This document shows, piece after piece, positions 30,774 through 43,600 of a stretch of 64,000 nt of DNA. Each line of letters starts with the position of its first letter. The stretch's first letter is position 1. The position numbers were made by a program, and so were the translations under genes. The notes under the pieces are model-generated. The model saw only the letters and a program-made list of their open reading frames with translations, was not told where the DNA came from and made no database searches. Source of the DNA: Patiria pectinifera (lineage: Eukaryota; Echinodermata; Asteroidea; Valvatida; Asterinidae); the NCBI GenBank assembly GCA_029964075.1, contig CM057135.1, positions 6,309,001-6,373,000 of the forward strand, read 5' to 3'.

Positions 30774-31695
30774 AATCCCGACCTGTACAAGTACATGTAC
30801 TGACATCAGACATCATTGTCAGACATGATCAGCCATGTATGTATCAAACATATATGCATTTTATAAGCGAATTTCGGTGTAGGTAACAGAGAGATTGTAC
30901 ATGTATACATGTATACATTTAATCACAGAAACAAATCCCTTCATCGATTTTAAGCTTTGTGATGGTCTGTATTTGAGCCAAAAAATAAATTCCTTCGAGA
31001 ACAACTAGTCCCTTGACCCTCACATTGGGTGTATTATCAGATAAGAAGCAAGACATTTTCTTGGTTTTTTTTAGGTGGGAGGGTGGGGGTAGGCTTTCAC
31101 TTTTGAAATCTTTTTGCAAACTTGCACGAACCTTTCTCCAAGTTTTATGGAAAGGGCAAGTTGGCAGTTTTTCCTTTGGAACTATTGCGGCAACTTTCAA
31201 TACCTCGAGGATGTAACCTTGTCTATCCGCCCGAAATATACCAAAAATTTTGCATTACTACATCTAATACAAGCTTCCGTTGCAGTACATGCACCTCATA
31301 AGCTTATGCATAATACTTTCAGAGAAAGTTGTCAAACTCGTCAAAAGAATATTGTTCAACCTCACAAAAATTAACCACTTTTGGCAATACAGTAACTCCT
31401 AGAGTTTCTACAGCATTGTGGAATTTTTTTTTAAGTGGAGGAGATATCTTTAATGTACACTACAGTTGCACGATTGCTTTGTAAAGCGCATGCGTATTTA
31501 CCATGTTGGTGAATGTGCACATGCTTTGTAAACAGTAAAAACAGCATTTAGGAGGTAAGGGTCATGGACCAGTGAGAGTTTGGCTCTCTTGAATTATGTA
31601 TGAGGTATGGTAATAGACCCCCCACACACAAAAATATTACTTTATTCAAACTCCCCAAAACTGTCCTTTCCTATTGTACATTATGTATATCCTAG
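30774..31695. other. Intergenic stretch between two genes, nothing recognised
   Basis: A/T-rich sequence between the MITE and the 3' end of the minus-strand Kolobok-like gene. ACATGTATACATGTATAC repeats occur at about 30,898-30,916. Open frames here lack conserved features. Confidence 0.5.
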
Positions 31696-34600
31696 TTACT
31701 GTTGTTCGTTTTCTGGGATTCCAAATCTGCTGATGCCGCGTCTCTGCAGAATGGACGCAGTAGTAGGAGGTGCCTTGGGGGCCAGTCTTGGTGCAATGCG
31801 GCGTGGATCATCCATCCTCATGACTGGCCGGACGTTAAGGGGGTTGATGGTCTTCAAAACGCATCTCCAAGATTGCTGCCATCATACCTGGTATGTCGGC
31901 ATATGTCTTGTCCACGCGATCCTTCATGGCCACGTAGTCTTTGGAACGTTTGGACCATTTGGCGACATACCTGCATAAAAAAGGAAGTGGATCGGGAATG
32001 GGAAAGGGCATCATCATATATGTTGCCCCTACATGTGTTAAATGGAATTGAGTTTGGCCGCCAGCATGCAAGAACCGGTTAAATGCAAGCAAAGTTCCGG
32101 GAACAATTTGTTGATACAAATATCTTATTGGAAAATTCCAAAATCACTCCAAGAATGTTGTCGCTACGAATCACAGTTTATGAAGGGGAAGGAAAGTGGG
32201 ATTTATTTTCAGCAACAACAAAGCCGGTCATCATTCTCTGTCTTTTATGGGATGTTCTGCAAGCTGACATATTTTTTGTGGGAAAACATTTTGGAACCTG
32301 CTTTTAGGGAAAATTTCCTTTTATTTTAGACTTCATTCACTGGAATTGATACCAGTTTATGATTGACCTGCCCTCAGCGTATTTGTTAAGCTTTCCCCCT
32401 TTTTTATACTGTAATATACATATAGGGAGTCGTATTAACATCATTAATTATTTAGTTCAAGAGTTATGGGTGAAAGTAGTCGGTCACTTTTTCAGCTGAA
32501 GTGGTTGACATCTGATGACATCATCATGATGTCAGAGTAATATACACCACTTGGGAAGAGGGTTAATATATATTGAGAGTTAGAAGATCATATCATACAC
32601 CGTCTAGGAGAAAAGCCGCAGAGAATTATTGTCTGAAAAAAAGAAGAAAGCCAAACAAAGAAGAACAATTCTAAACATTGATCGGGCTGTGCCCAACCAC
32701 TCAAATAACTGCCTAAGTTGACATGGTATTACAAAAAACCAACAGCAAATTAGCGTTTAATATGCTACACCCAAAGAAGCAATTACATCACAAATTTTAA
32801 AGTCATTGCACATACTTATCATTGCCATCAGCGTCTTTTTTGGTTGGCCTGTCCTTGTGACGTTGGTAGTTTATCATGGCCAAGAGGTTCCTGGCCCTGT
32901 AAGCTGGGTAACTGGAGTGATAAATATAAAAGGTCCTTTTTTCATATTCGTTCACTACTTGTTGAATACAGTTGTATACACTCACATTGTCATTGTCAAT
33001 GATTACGTCTAAATCTATTACATTTTCCTATCCGATTTATATTTATTGAGTTATTGCCAATTGAAAACAAGTGCTGCTTGTTCATTTTGCCCCCGGCACA
33101 ATAAGAACACAGACCGAAACTTGAATTTGGTAAAAAAGGCAACCAAAAAGAGAGCACAGACAAAGCAGCAATGTTGACGTCCAAGAATTTGAACTCGCGG
33201 TTCTTTTCAGGATTCCTGTCATGTCCAAAAGGATAAATGACAATTGTTTTTTGAAATATAAGTAAAAAATACATAAGAGAATTTAACAAGCAACCTATTC
33301 TTACACCCTTTAGATGCCAGAAACTAATCCAAAAACCACGCTGCATGTAGTTTATGACCAACAGAAGTTAGTCTTGCTCTGATAAAACATCAATCATGAA
33401 CAATTTGATTTGCTTACCCGAATGCAAATCGCTTAGAAGCGTACATCAGTATGTGATTGTGGAGCGACTCCAGCTCACCAGTGTGTCTGTGCATGAGAAG
33501 ACAGAAATCATAATTATTCACTGTAACATACATTGTACCATGTTGATTTCAAGAGAGTTCCTCGTATATGCACTTGTTGCATTAACAAAACATGAATGTG
33601 TATCACTATTGTCAATTTTATAACTTTGACATATTTTGGCCAATGTATGATTCCCAGGAAAAGAATTTCAAACAGGTACTGGTGAAATGCACTTGAAATG
33701 TGAATGCACAATAGGGCATACCGGAAGTTCACAAAGTATCTGATGTTGCCAAGAAACTGCTTGTCCATGATGATGTTCTTCAAAGTGTCATGGGGGCCTT
33801 CGCCAGGTGTGAGGTAGTCGTCTCTCGGCTTCTCCAAGGGCTCATGTTCACATCGTCCTTGACCAACAGACCCCCCAAGTACCCACTCATGTTTGCCTGT
33901 AACGTGATGGAGTAGGCCCCTCCATTTCTCCTGCAAAACAGTTAAAAATGTACATAGAACTGTATCATTTTTTGTTTACTCCATTACTTAGGTAAATAAT
34001 TATTTTTTTGGATTTCTTTTTCGGTAACATGTTTGGTTGACACCATAACAATTAATGTATTCAATCTGTTTTGGTTTGACCAGAGGCATGGCCGAATCTT
34101 ACATTTTTCAATGCTTCATGATGTAAAAGTAAGTTTCACATACTTCTGTTATTTAAACTTATAAAAGAATGCCAATAATAAAATATCTGCAAGGAACATG
34201 AACAATTTACGAGCTCAGGTTTCCATTTAATGTTTGTTCTGCTTGGTCTTTTGAGAAGCTGCAGCCTTTGTAAGAGCGAATAAATGGTATATCACACCTT
34301 GAACACGTCCATAGAACCTCCACAAGTTCGGCTGCAAAACCAAAAATGGTTCGTGTTGCCATCTTGCCAGTGGTCTATTGGCAGCTGTCAGGCTTGCCTG
34401 TAATTGTAAGCAAAAGAAAGTGGAAATGATTGACTTCAATCCCATGTCAGACTATGTGTAAATGCATTTGGAGCGACGAATATTGATACCCATCAAAGGT
34501 TATCAAAGACCATTGCTTGTGTTGTCCCAATTGCACATGATATCCGCACTGATCAATCAAGGCATCTCAGGTTAGCAAACAATGCAACTTTTCATTAATC

Positions 34601-37600
34601 TCAGTTTAGGATCTTTTTGTCTATGTTTGAAATGACTAAGTCTTGCCCTTCATATTCTCATATAAATAATACTCCTACACCTTTTATCTTTATAGGCATT
34701 ACGTTGCGTAGACAGAAAAGACGTATTAACGCAAACGTGAACTTACCTTTGCAAGCTTTTTACCAAGATTCTTGGCCCCATGCCAAACATCATATGAATG
34801 CTTGATGTCCTTGTTATCATCTCCTTGGGAACAAAAAAAAACCATTGTAATAAAACTTGTAAATAAAGAGCAGCACATGGGTAACCTACGTACCAACTGT
34901 ACCTATGTTATGTCATACACTGAATATGGATTCACCCTATACATGTACAAAACAAACCTGAACAGAAATCTTTAGTTAATGTTATTGACCTCCTCCTACT
35001 GGTTTCTTCAAAATGATAGCGTGTCAGAGAAGGAACAATCGCATAGAAAGATTTGTGTTATTCCCACCGTGAAACCAAGGACAAATTATAATGTGGTATA
35101 ATGTGCTCGGTTTCTTTTGAATAGCTGCAATTGTTCCTGTGTACCTAATGAGACAAATAAAATGCCTAATTCAATCAATATCTTTCTAACATACAGATAT
35201 TTGCATTTCAAAACAAAAATCTTCTATAATACAATCTGAAGTAAACAAAATCAACAAAAATTGAATATTTACGCATTCTGGCAGCTATGGTTACATGAGC
35301 ATCAGTTACGAGCTCGGTGACTTTGATGCCACTTCGCTGTAACTCATGCAGGCCTTTCTGAAGTGCTTTGGGCTCCATGTTGACGCTTATGTTTTTGCTT
35401 GCACGCTTGTCCATAAACTCAACATGGGTGATATCCTTGGAGATGTTGTTCATGAAGGTGTACGTGAGATACTGGGCACAGTGCCCAGGACTATCATTTC
35501 GACCATCACCTATATATGGATGTAAAAAAAATCATCATGTGTCAACTGCGTGCAGAGTTAAGGGGAATATACAACATTTGCAAACATTAAAAAACAAAAC
35601 TACCAAGTTTTTACGAAATACCTTACTAGGATGTTGGTAACTGACAGTCTAAAGCATCCTGTAAAACCATGGCACCTGGTGTGAAGTCATTTACAAGAAA
35701 ATTGTATTTTTGTATAAATTTTCAACAGTGGTCGGCCCACCACCGTTAAAAAAAACCAAACTATTTTTGAACTACTGCTCTAACTTCACCATTTTTTCAG
35801 TCCATATTTTGTTTGCTATTGGTTACACGTTCATGATTGGGTGCAGGCTAGCTAGACTGGTTCCCTTACCTTACAAATTTCCGGCATCTATAAATTGATC
35901 CATTTTATCTTCATTGGAGTCAAAAAACCAGACTACTGCACCATTTTTGTTTTTCTTGGTTTTTTCAGCATTTCGGAACACATAAGTGGAACAATTTTTG
36001 ATCTATCAAAGTAACCCCTCAAATAGTTCATTTCTGAAAATTACAGCAAAAACCAATGATGTTTATTCCCTTTACGTGGGCTACCACAATTTGAAATGAG
36101 TGATTACTGGAATGGTATTTTAGATTATGTTGCCTTCCACTCGCTTACTCACTAAGGACAAGAACTCCCTCAGCAGCGCACTTTTCTTTGGTAGCCTGAA
36201 ACGTTGCTTCGGCTGTTTCCTCTATAACAGGAAAAATGAACTTATCCTGGTATGCCTGAAAAGTGTAAGATGGATCATGTTCAAATTCATAAATTTGAAC
36301 ATGAGTGCCACCTTGCTGTAGTTGTTCCCAGACAGTAGCAGTGCAGACCCCAGGTTCAGGTCCCCAATGTGACACCGATGTAGTGTCTCCTGACAGCAAA
36401 AGCTGCTACTGTGGCCTTGAGAGCACTTCTGAAATATACCAAGCAGGAAGGATTTTTTAGCAAGAATGTTTGGCACTCATTATGAAGAATGTCCTTGTAA
36501 AAAAAAAAGACTCAATTAAACCATACAATGGATTCCTACAAATGATGTTGGACTAAGAATGGATGAAATCCCCAATGGGTCTGACTGTGTTTACCCACGT
36601 GTAAATAAGGCCCCCCAAAAAATATCTCCGGTTTCTGGTATGGAGCTTGCCCAAAAAGTGTTGCGACGATGCGGCTTTTCTTTTTTTTAACCTGTTTTTT
36701 TTTTTGCTTCAAATGTCGGCTGATGAATGCAAATGGGGCCGACTAAACTTAGTGCAAATATATGGGAGTCCAGAGAGGCCACATAAAGCTTATTTTTCGA
36801 TCATAACCCCATCTAAAAACACGTTAAAATTGTGCAGCAACAGGATTCCAGTCAAACCAGTGAGTTTGGCGGTTTTGAGACATCATCTTGTATTGAAAAA
36901 AAACCTTTTTCATTTTGCCGACGCGCATGGCTACGGCGACGCGCGCGCATACCAGAAACCGGAGACTTTTTTTTTTGGCCTAAAACATAATTTTTTTGAC
37001 CAATGTAATGTCCAATATTGTGAGTGCACTTCAATTACAGGATTTTGTATTTGGAACAACGAGAACTGTAAATAACTAAATATGACTTGGGGAGCAGGGA
37101 AGTTCATCCAATCTTTAACAAGTCTGAGTGTAATTCTGCTATAAAAGAAAAGAAAACACCAACCCATGTAATGTGGGCCGATGTCTCTGAGTGGTGGATG
37201 GTGATGACAGTTGGCAGTTGGCAGGACTGACAGTGAGATCTAGCCTCAACTGCCAAGTCCTTTAGTCTTGTCTCGGTAATGATATATAGGGGTGTCTCCT
37301 CTGCCCCCTTTGGAGTGTTTAGGACTTATGGAGGCCACTCCTTGTAAATGATGGCTCGTCATCATCAGTGCCCTGGATAGGATGAGCCGTCACACGACTA
37401 TGCATTTCTTCCCCCGTGGAAACATATTCCAGGCCGACTGGATTAACTCTAAAACAAAGTAAAAAAATAATGTGGCATTGTCATGAATGAAAATTGATAA
37501 ATACTGCTAGTAGTAGTGATCTTCAAATGTAAACTCTCAAACATCATCTCTCCTATAGTTTATAAAAGGGTCATGCCATCAACGCATTTAAACTTGTGTA

Positions 37601-40600
37601 CACCTGGGATGTAGCTAGATTATTCCCTAGGTTTACTCCAGCATGTGTCTCAACACTGTTTTCACATCATACATCATAACATGTTTGCCACATTTACAAT
37701 CTTACTTGCTTCTCAAAGAGACTACAGGTTCCCACGTTTCGTCCAGTTGTCCTTCATCAGAACTGCCAGGTTGTAGGTAAATGAAATCACCACTCTGCAC
37801 ATAGTCAACGCTAATGCTGCAAAAATTGGAAAACCAACATTTTTTGTTTATTTCAAATAACATTTGTTGTACATACAACTACACCGTATGTGGAAGTTAT
37901 TGTTTTTTAATGAATTGGATGTACTAAATGCATGCATGATTATTATGCAGATATGATGAATCACAAAAATTAGATCTGCACGTTGTTACTATTTTTTTTT
38001 CCTTTCAAACACCAACAAGTGAATTGAGTGAGGTTTTCCTGAACCCGTTAACATTGCTTTTGTGGCACAAGCAATAATCTTTTGGTAATGTTGGTGCAGT
38101 ACCAACATGAAAACCATGCATTATAATGTTCTGTGATCAAATATATTGCTAATGATTACAGTGAACTGAAGAGTATCAAAAACCAGTAAATGTTATAAAA
38201 ACTCACTCAAGTTCATTCTCACTCTCATCCACTGCCGGGCTGATGGTGACACTGCAGACAAATAATATGTGGTTATCAGTGCAATATAGATTTACATGTA
38301 CATGATTGAAAACCAATTGCCTGAAAGTGAGACAAAACAAAGACAGTCACTAAATCTTATATACAAATACATGCCTTTCATGTATGCACAGCTCTGACAA
38401 TTTTGCACTAAAAATGTTTATGTAGGGATCTGGGAATTCCCCTTTAAGAAGTTACGTACGCGCCACAAGCATGATGACGTCACTGACTCGTGGTTGCTAA
38501 GTGCGTTCGGCAACTACATAGTTACAACAAAAACGTTCTTATAATTTCTCAAACTTTATTCTTACTATTTTATTGGGCATGTATAAGTTGGCAAAATACA
38601 TTTATAGTTTTCTCATAATATTAGATCACTCCTGAAATATGATATTTTACCAAAGTAAATCTGGGTTTTCGTGCTTCGGACTTCTTCGGGCTTTTCCGGA
38701 AGTAAGTGGCCTACGTGCAGGATTGGCACGTCCTTTTCCTTTTTCTTCGGACCATGCCGTTGCATGATGTGAGCCAGATTCACATCAAACACCTTCTTTT
38801 GCGAGCTAAAATCTGAAGGCCCATATCTGAACAGCCCATCAACTGAAGTGAAGTGCTGTATAGCTGCTTTTGGAGTCATTTGAGGAAAGATTTGAAGACG
38901 TCGGGGTGAGAATTTAAGGCATTTCTTTCGACACATTTTGTACCGAAATTGTAAACAAACTGAAAGTACATGTACGTGTATTGTACGTATAGTGTGTACG
39001 CTGTGACATGCAAACTTTAATACACAGCGTCTGCTTTTCTATTTCATTGTACAGGGTTTTTATATTCCATTGAAATATTGTATCTCAACTGGATCATCAA
39101 TAAATCAACCAATCAATGAATGACAGAAACCGATGATGATTGTCCACGCTTGGTGATTGCCTCCCATTCTCCTTAACTGGTGGACGAGTCTCCCCCTTCT
39201 GAATAAGACAGCAGGGCCGACCACTACAGAAATATGGCGTCGTAGACAGGATGGAGGCCACTTCCACGCGACCAACCTAGCTTTCATTTTTGGAAACAAT
39301 AGTATTATTGGAAACCCCCGACTTGCATGAAGAGACCTGATTTCGAGTAATTTTTGTAGATTATTAGTGTACATGTGAACACAGCTAATGCACTAATTGT
39401 GTTTAATTCTAAAAGTGTAGTGGCCCATGAAGTACACGCGTATTTTGAAAATGTTGTGTGCATAATTGTACGCTTGTAACTTTTACCTACTGTGATGCTT
39501 TTATATTGGTTAATGAACCTAACACATGTGACCACATAACTTTTAGGGTTGATATTGATTTTTCTTGCTAAACCACATGTTCTGACATTCTGTCAGAGCA
39601 CATGTTATTATTGTAGGCTATCTCTTATTGTTGTGACCCATGTCGTAAATATGACTGGTTTTTAAACCGATTGATTCTGGTCAGCTGTCGAATAGCCTAA
39701 AAGTGTCTGTTGGCACTATACTATTTTTTTTTGTAGTTTCTTATTGCAGCTATAGGCTGCCTGCACCCACTCCTATCACGTGACTCGCAACATTAAGTGC
39801 TGTGATTTTGCTGATGGGCTTTTGTACCCTTATTTCGGTGCATCCTGCGTAGGGATTCTGGTGCGATTATGCGGTGTCTCGCGCACAACGCACTCTGCAT
39901 GCGTATAATTTTCGTTCCATTGGAGTTATTTCAATTTATTGCTGTTTGACATTGCAGGTGGAACAATATGGCCACCACTGAGGAATTATCTGATATTATT
40001 GCTAAGTCTCACAAGGCGCTAGCTGATACACTAGCTGGAGCGTTTGAAAACCTCCAGATAAAGCGCACTCCAACTATAAAATTAGCAAAGTTTTGCGGAC
40101 AACCAAAAAGGTCGGGTGATCCCACTTTAGGGGGATGGTTAAGCGATCTTGATGCATACTTGCGACCCTTGGGTCTAACTGAAAAAGAACAAGTAGATGT
40201 GGCCCTAGACCATCTTGGGGGTCCAGCAAAAGAGGAGGTGTTGTGTTGTCCTAAGGGGGAGCGTGATACTGTTGTGAAGCTAGCTGCGCTGTTGACACTT
40301 AGGTTTGGGGCAATCGAATCACTTAGATCCTTAAATAGCACCTTTTATGCTAGGACTCAGTTGGAAGGAGAAACACTAACTGAGTTCAGTCGGTCGTTGA
40401 TGCGCATCTATGATCGCATGGAGTTGGCGGCAGACCCTAAAGAAAGGGAAGCGCTGCGACAGTTGCGCGCGAACGCCCTCAGAGAGCAATTTGTAGGAGG
40501 GGCACGAGAGGCCTCCACAAAGCGAGAGCTGAGAAGACTTAGCCATGATAATGCAGTGATGCCATTTTACGCATTCCGTGAAATTGCATTGGAATTCTTG

Positions 40601-43600
40601 CGGGACGTGGAATCTACAGATCACACTCAGGCAGACGACTGGTCATGCCCTGCAGTTGGCAATGTGGCTGCTGCTCAAAAACGCAGTAAGAGCGAACATG
40701 AGTTGCTGGTTGGGTTGACTGAAAGCCAACAGCAGCTCTCTGCTGCTGTTGGATGTTTAGTACAACAGCAAGCGGAAACTAACAGGAAGCTGCAGCGCTT
40801 GTTTGAATCCATGGAAGACCACCGAAGGGAGGTCGCGTCAAGTACCCGAAGGGGTACACGTTCGAGCATACAATGCACTTTTTGCAAGAAGATGGGTCAC
40901 TCATACGAGAAGTGTTATGCACGAATAAATCAAGAAAATGGACAAAGGGGTGACCCTAAGCGCAGTACGGATCCTGTGGCTCAAAAGCCACTCAGAGAAA
41001 AAGATAAGTCGGGAAATGTGATTCCTCCGTCATAGAGGGCGCTATGACGGGGGACGAACAGTCGCCCACAGGTTGCACACCTAGCGATACCCTAAATGTT
41101 TTGGCCAGTAGTTTTGAGAAGCCCCCAGAGGTACCAATTGATAAAGTAATGACGGAAAAGGACCGTCATAAAGTTCTAGCCAGTAGTCCTACTGGAAAAA
41201 ATCATAATTTGTGGGGTGCCTGTAAATTGTATCTTAGATACAGGGGCGGAGACATCTTTGATGTCTTCCAGACTTTACCATGACCAATTAGTGCATAGGG
41301 CTGGCGATTTGGGTCAGGTGGGCAAATTTGTAAGGTTGGTGGGAGCCAACAACCTTGACATTCCTGTGGAGGGATACATAGAGGCTCCTGTCTGTATTCA
41401 GGGTCAGACATTCAGTGCAGTCTTTCTTGTGACCAAGGATGACTCTCTTGATTCTCCAGGCGGAAGGCGGGATAAGTTTCCAGTTCTGCTTGGCTGTAAT
41501 ATTCTTCGAGTATTGGCTCAGAAGTTGAGGAATGCTGAGCGAACTAAGATTAGTCCAGATTGGGATCTGGCACTCCGATGGTTCAGATCCAATGAACCTC
41601 CAGTACGGACACAGGGTCGTACTGAATCTAACCATCAGGTGATGAGGGAAGTGAGGACTTGTGAGTCTCTGACCATTCCTCCAGAGACTGCAGTGCAAGT
41701 TCCGTGTAGAGTGATGGGAGAGTGTTGTCCACAGTCGGACACAATATTTGTGGCGTCATGTCCGCCACTTGATCATCCGGATATTCCGCAAAGTTCTCAG
41801 GATGTGTCTTGCGGTTGCCAAATAGTAGAGGGTATCCAGCATGTGGGCAAAGGTCCCATGCTTATTTTAGTTGCCAACGTTAGTGTTGAGCCGTTAGTGA
41901 TTCCTGCTGATACCAAAGTGGCTTTGGCTTGTGAACTCGTCGCTAGTGACGAGATTTTTGTTGATCCATTATCTGATGGAGTGGAAGTATCTGTACACTT
42001 CGTGCATGCAGTTGTTGACGACATAGATGTGCCGCCTGTCTTTTCTGATTCGACCGGGCAGAAACCCGATCATTATGTACAGGAGGACTTGAAAGATGTC
42101 CAGTCCACTGAGCTGCGTGAAGTATTCGTTTTTCCTGATGGGACGACGTTTGAATTGCCCCCTGGTCTGAGCCTCAAGAGCTTAGATGCCACTGATGCGG
42201 TAGCTGCAGCGAAATTAATACAGAAGCATGTAAGTGCTTTTTCTATGGATCCCTATGATCTTGGTTACTGCAACCTCATACCCCACGAGATTAAACTCAT
42301 TGATGAGTCTGTGGTGAACTTACCGTATAGGCGAATTGTTCCAACTTGCGTCACCGAAGTCAGGCGACTGCTGCAGGATTTGCTTGATCGTCAAGTAATC
42401 CGAAAGTCAAAGAGTCCCTTTGCGAGTCCTGTTGTGCTGGTTAGAAAGCGCGATGGAAACTTGAGATTGTGCATCGACTATCGTCGCCTCAACGCCAAAA
42501 TACAAAAAGATGCATTCCCGTTGCCAAGAATTGAGGAGACCTTGGAGTCTTTGGGCGGCTCTAAGATTTTTTCCTCCCTGGACTTAGCCCATGGCTATTT
42601 CCAGGTTGCGGTGCACCCCGATTCTGTGGAGAAAACCGCATTTAGAGTGCCCTGGGGATTATACGAATTTCTCAGACTACCGCAGGGCCTATCCAACAGC
42701 CCAAGCACATTCCAGCGAATAATGGAATCCATATTCGCGGATATGAACCTCTCAGAAGTAGTTCTCTACCTCGATGACCTGCTGGTTTTTTCCTCTACTT
42801 TTGAGGAGCACCTCAGTCGGCTGGATAAGGTGCTCTCCAGACTTGAAGACAACGGTCTAAAGCTCAAAGGTGCTAAGTGTAAGCTATTTCAGTCCTCTGT
42901 GTCCCACCTTGGTCACATCGTGAGTGGTGAAGGTGTAAGGGTCGACCCTGACAAAGTTGAGCGTATTAGAAACTGGCCGAGACCAACTAGTTTGGAACAA
43001 CTTAGGTCATTTTTGGGGCTAGCCTCCTATTATAGGCGCTACGTTTGCGGCTTTGCTAAAATAGCCAGACCCTTGCATGACCTGACCGCTAAGGCTCAAG
43101 AAAAAGCAGGGAAGGCAAGGGAGTTGTGGCCTTGGACTCCGGAAGCTGACACTGCGTTCCAGACACTGAAACAGGCGCTATGTGAGACCCCTGTATTAGC
43201 TTACCCCCGCTTTGACCGGGATTTTGTTTTGGAGGTCGACGCTTCTTTAAAAGGCCTGGCAGGACCAATAAATGTGCAGACGCTTTGAGCCGTAATCCAC
43301 CAGAACACTCGGAGTCGGAGGTAGCAGAGGTCGTGACCACTGCTGTTCCATTAGAGTTACAACCTGCAACTTCATCTAGGCCTAATTGTGCTGATAGTGC
43401 CTTACCTGGTATTCCTTCTTCAGTCCTACCTTCTTACTCCTTTGAGGAGCTGGCCTCTATGCAGAAAGCCGATGAGGTACTGGGCAGAGTCTGGCAGTTG
43501 TGGGATCAGCATTGGGAGCCTGGGCAGGACCATCCCTTGGTGTCAATGGGCGAGTTGAAGGGCTGGATCAGAGAATGGCCGCGGTTGGTAGAGGCCCATG

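Noticed and set aside
31607..32329. Plus-strand ORFs of 95-126 aa
   Set aside because: They are opposite-strand shadows of the last coding exon of the Kolobok-like gene and its intron.
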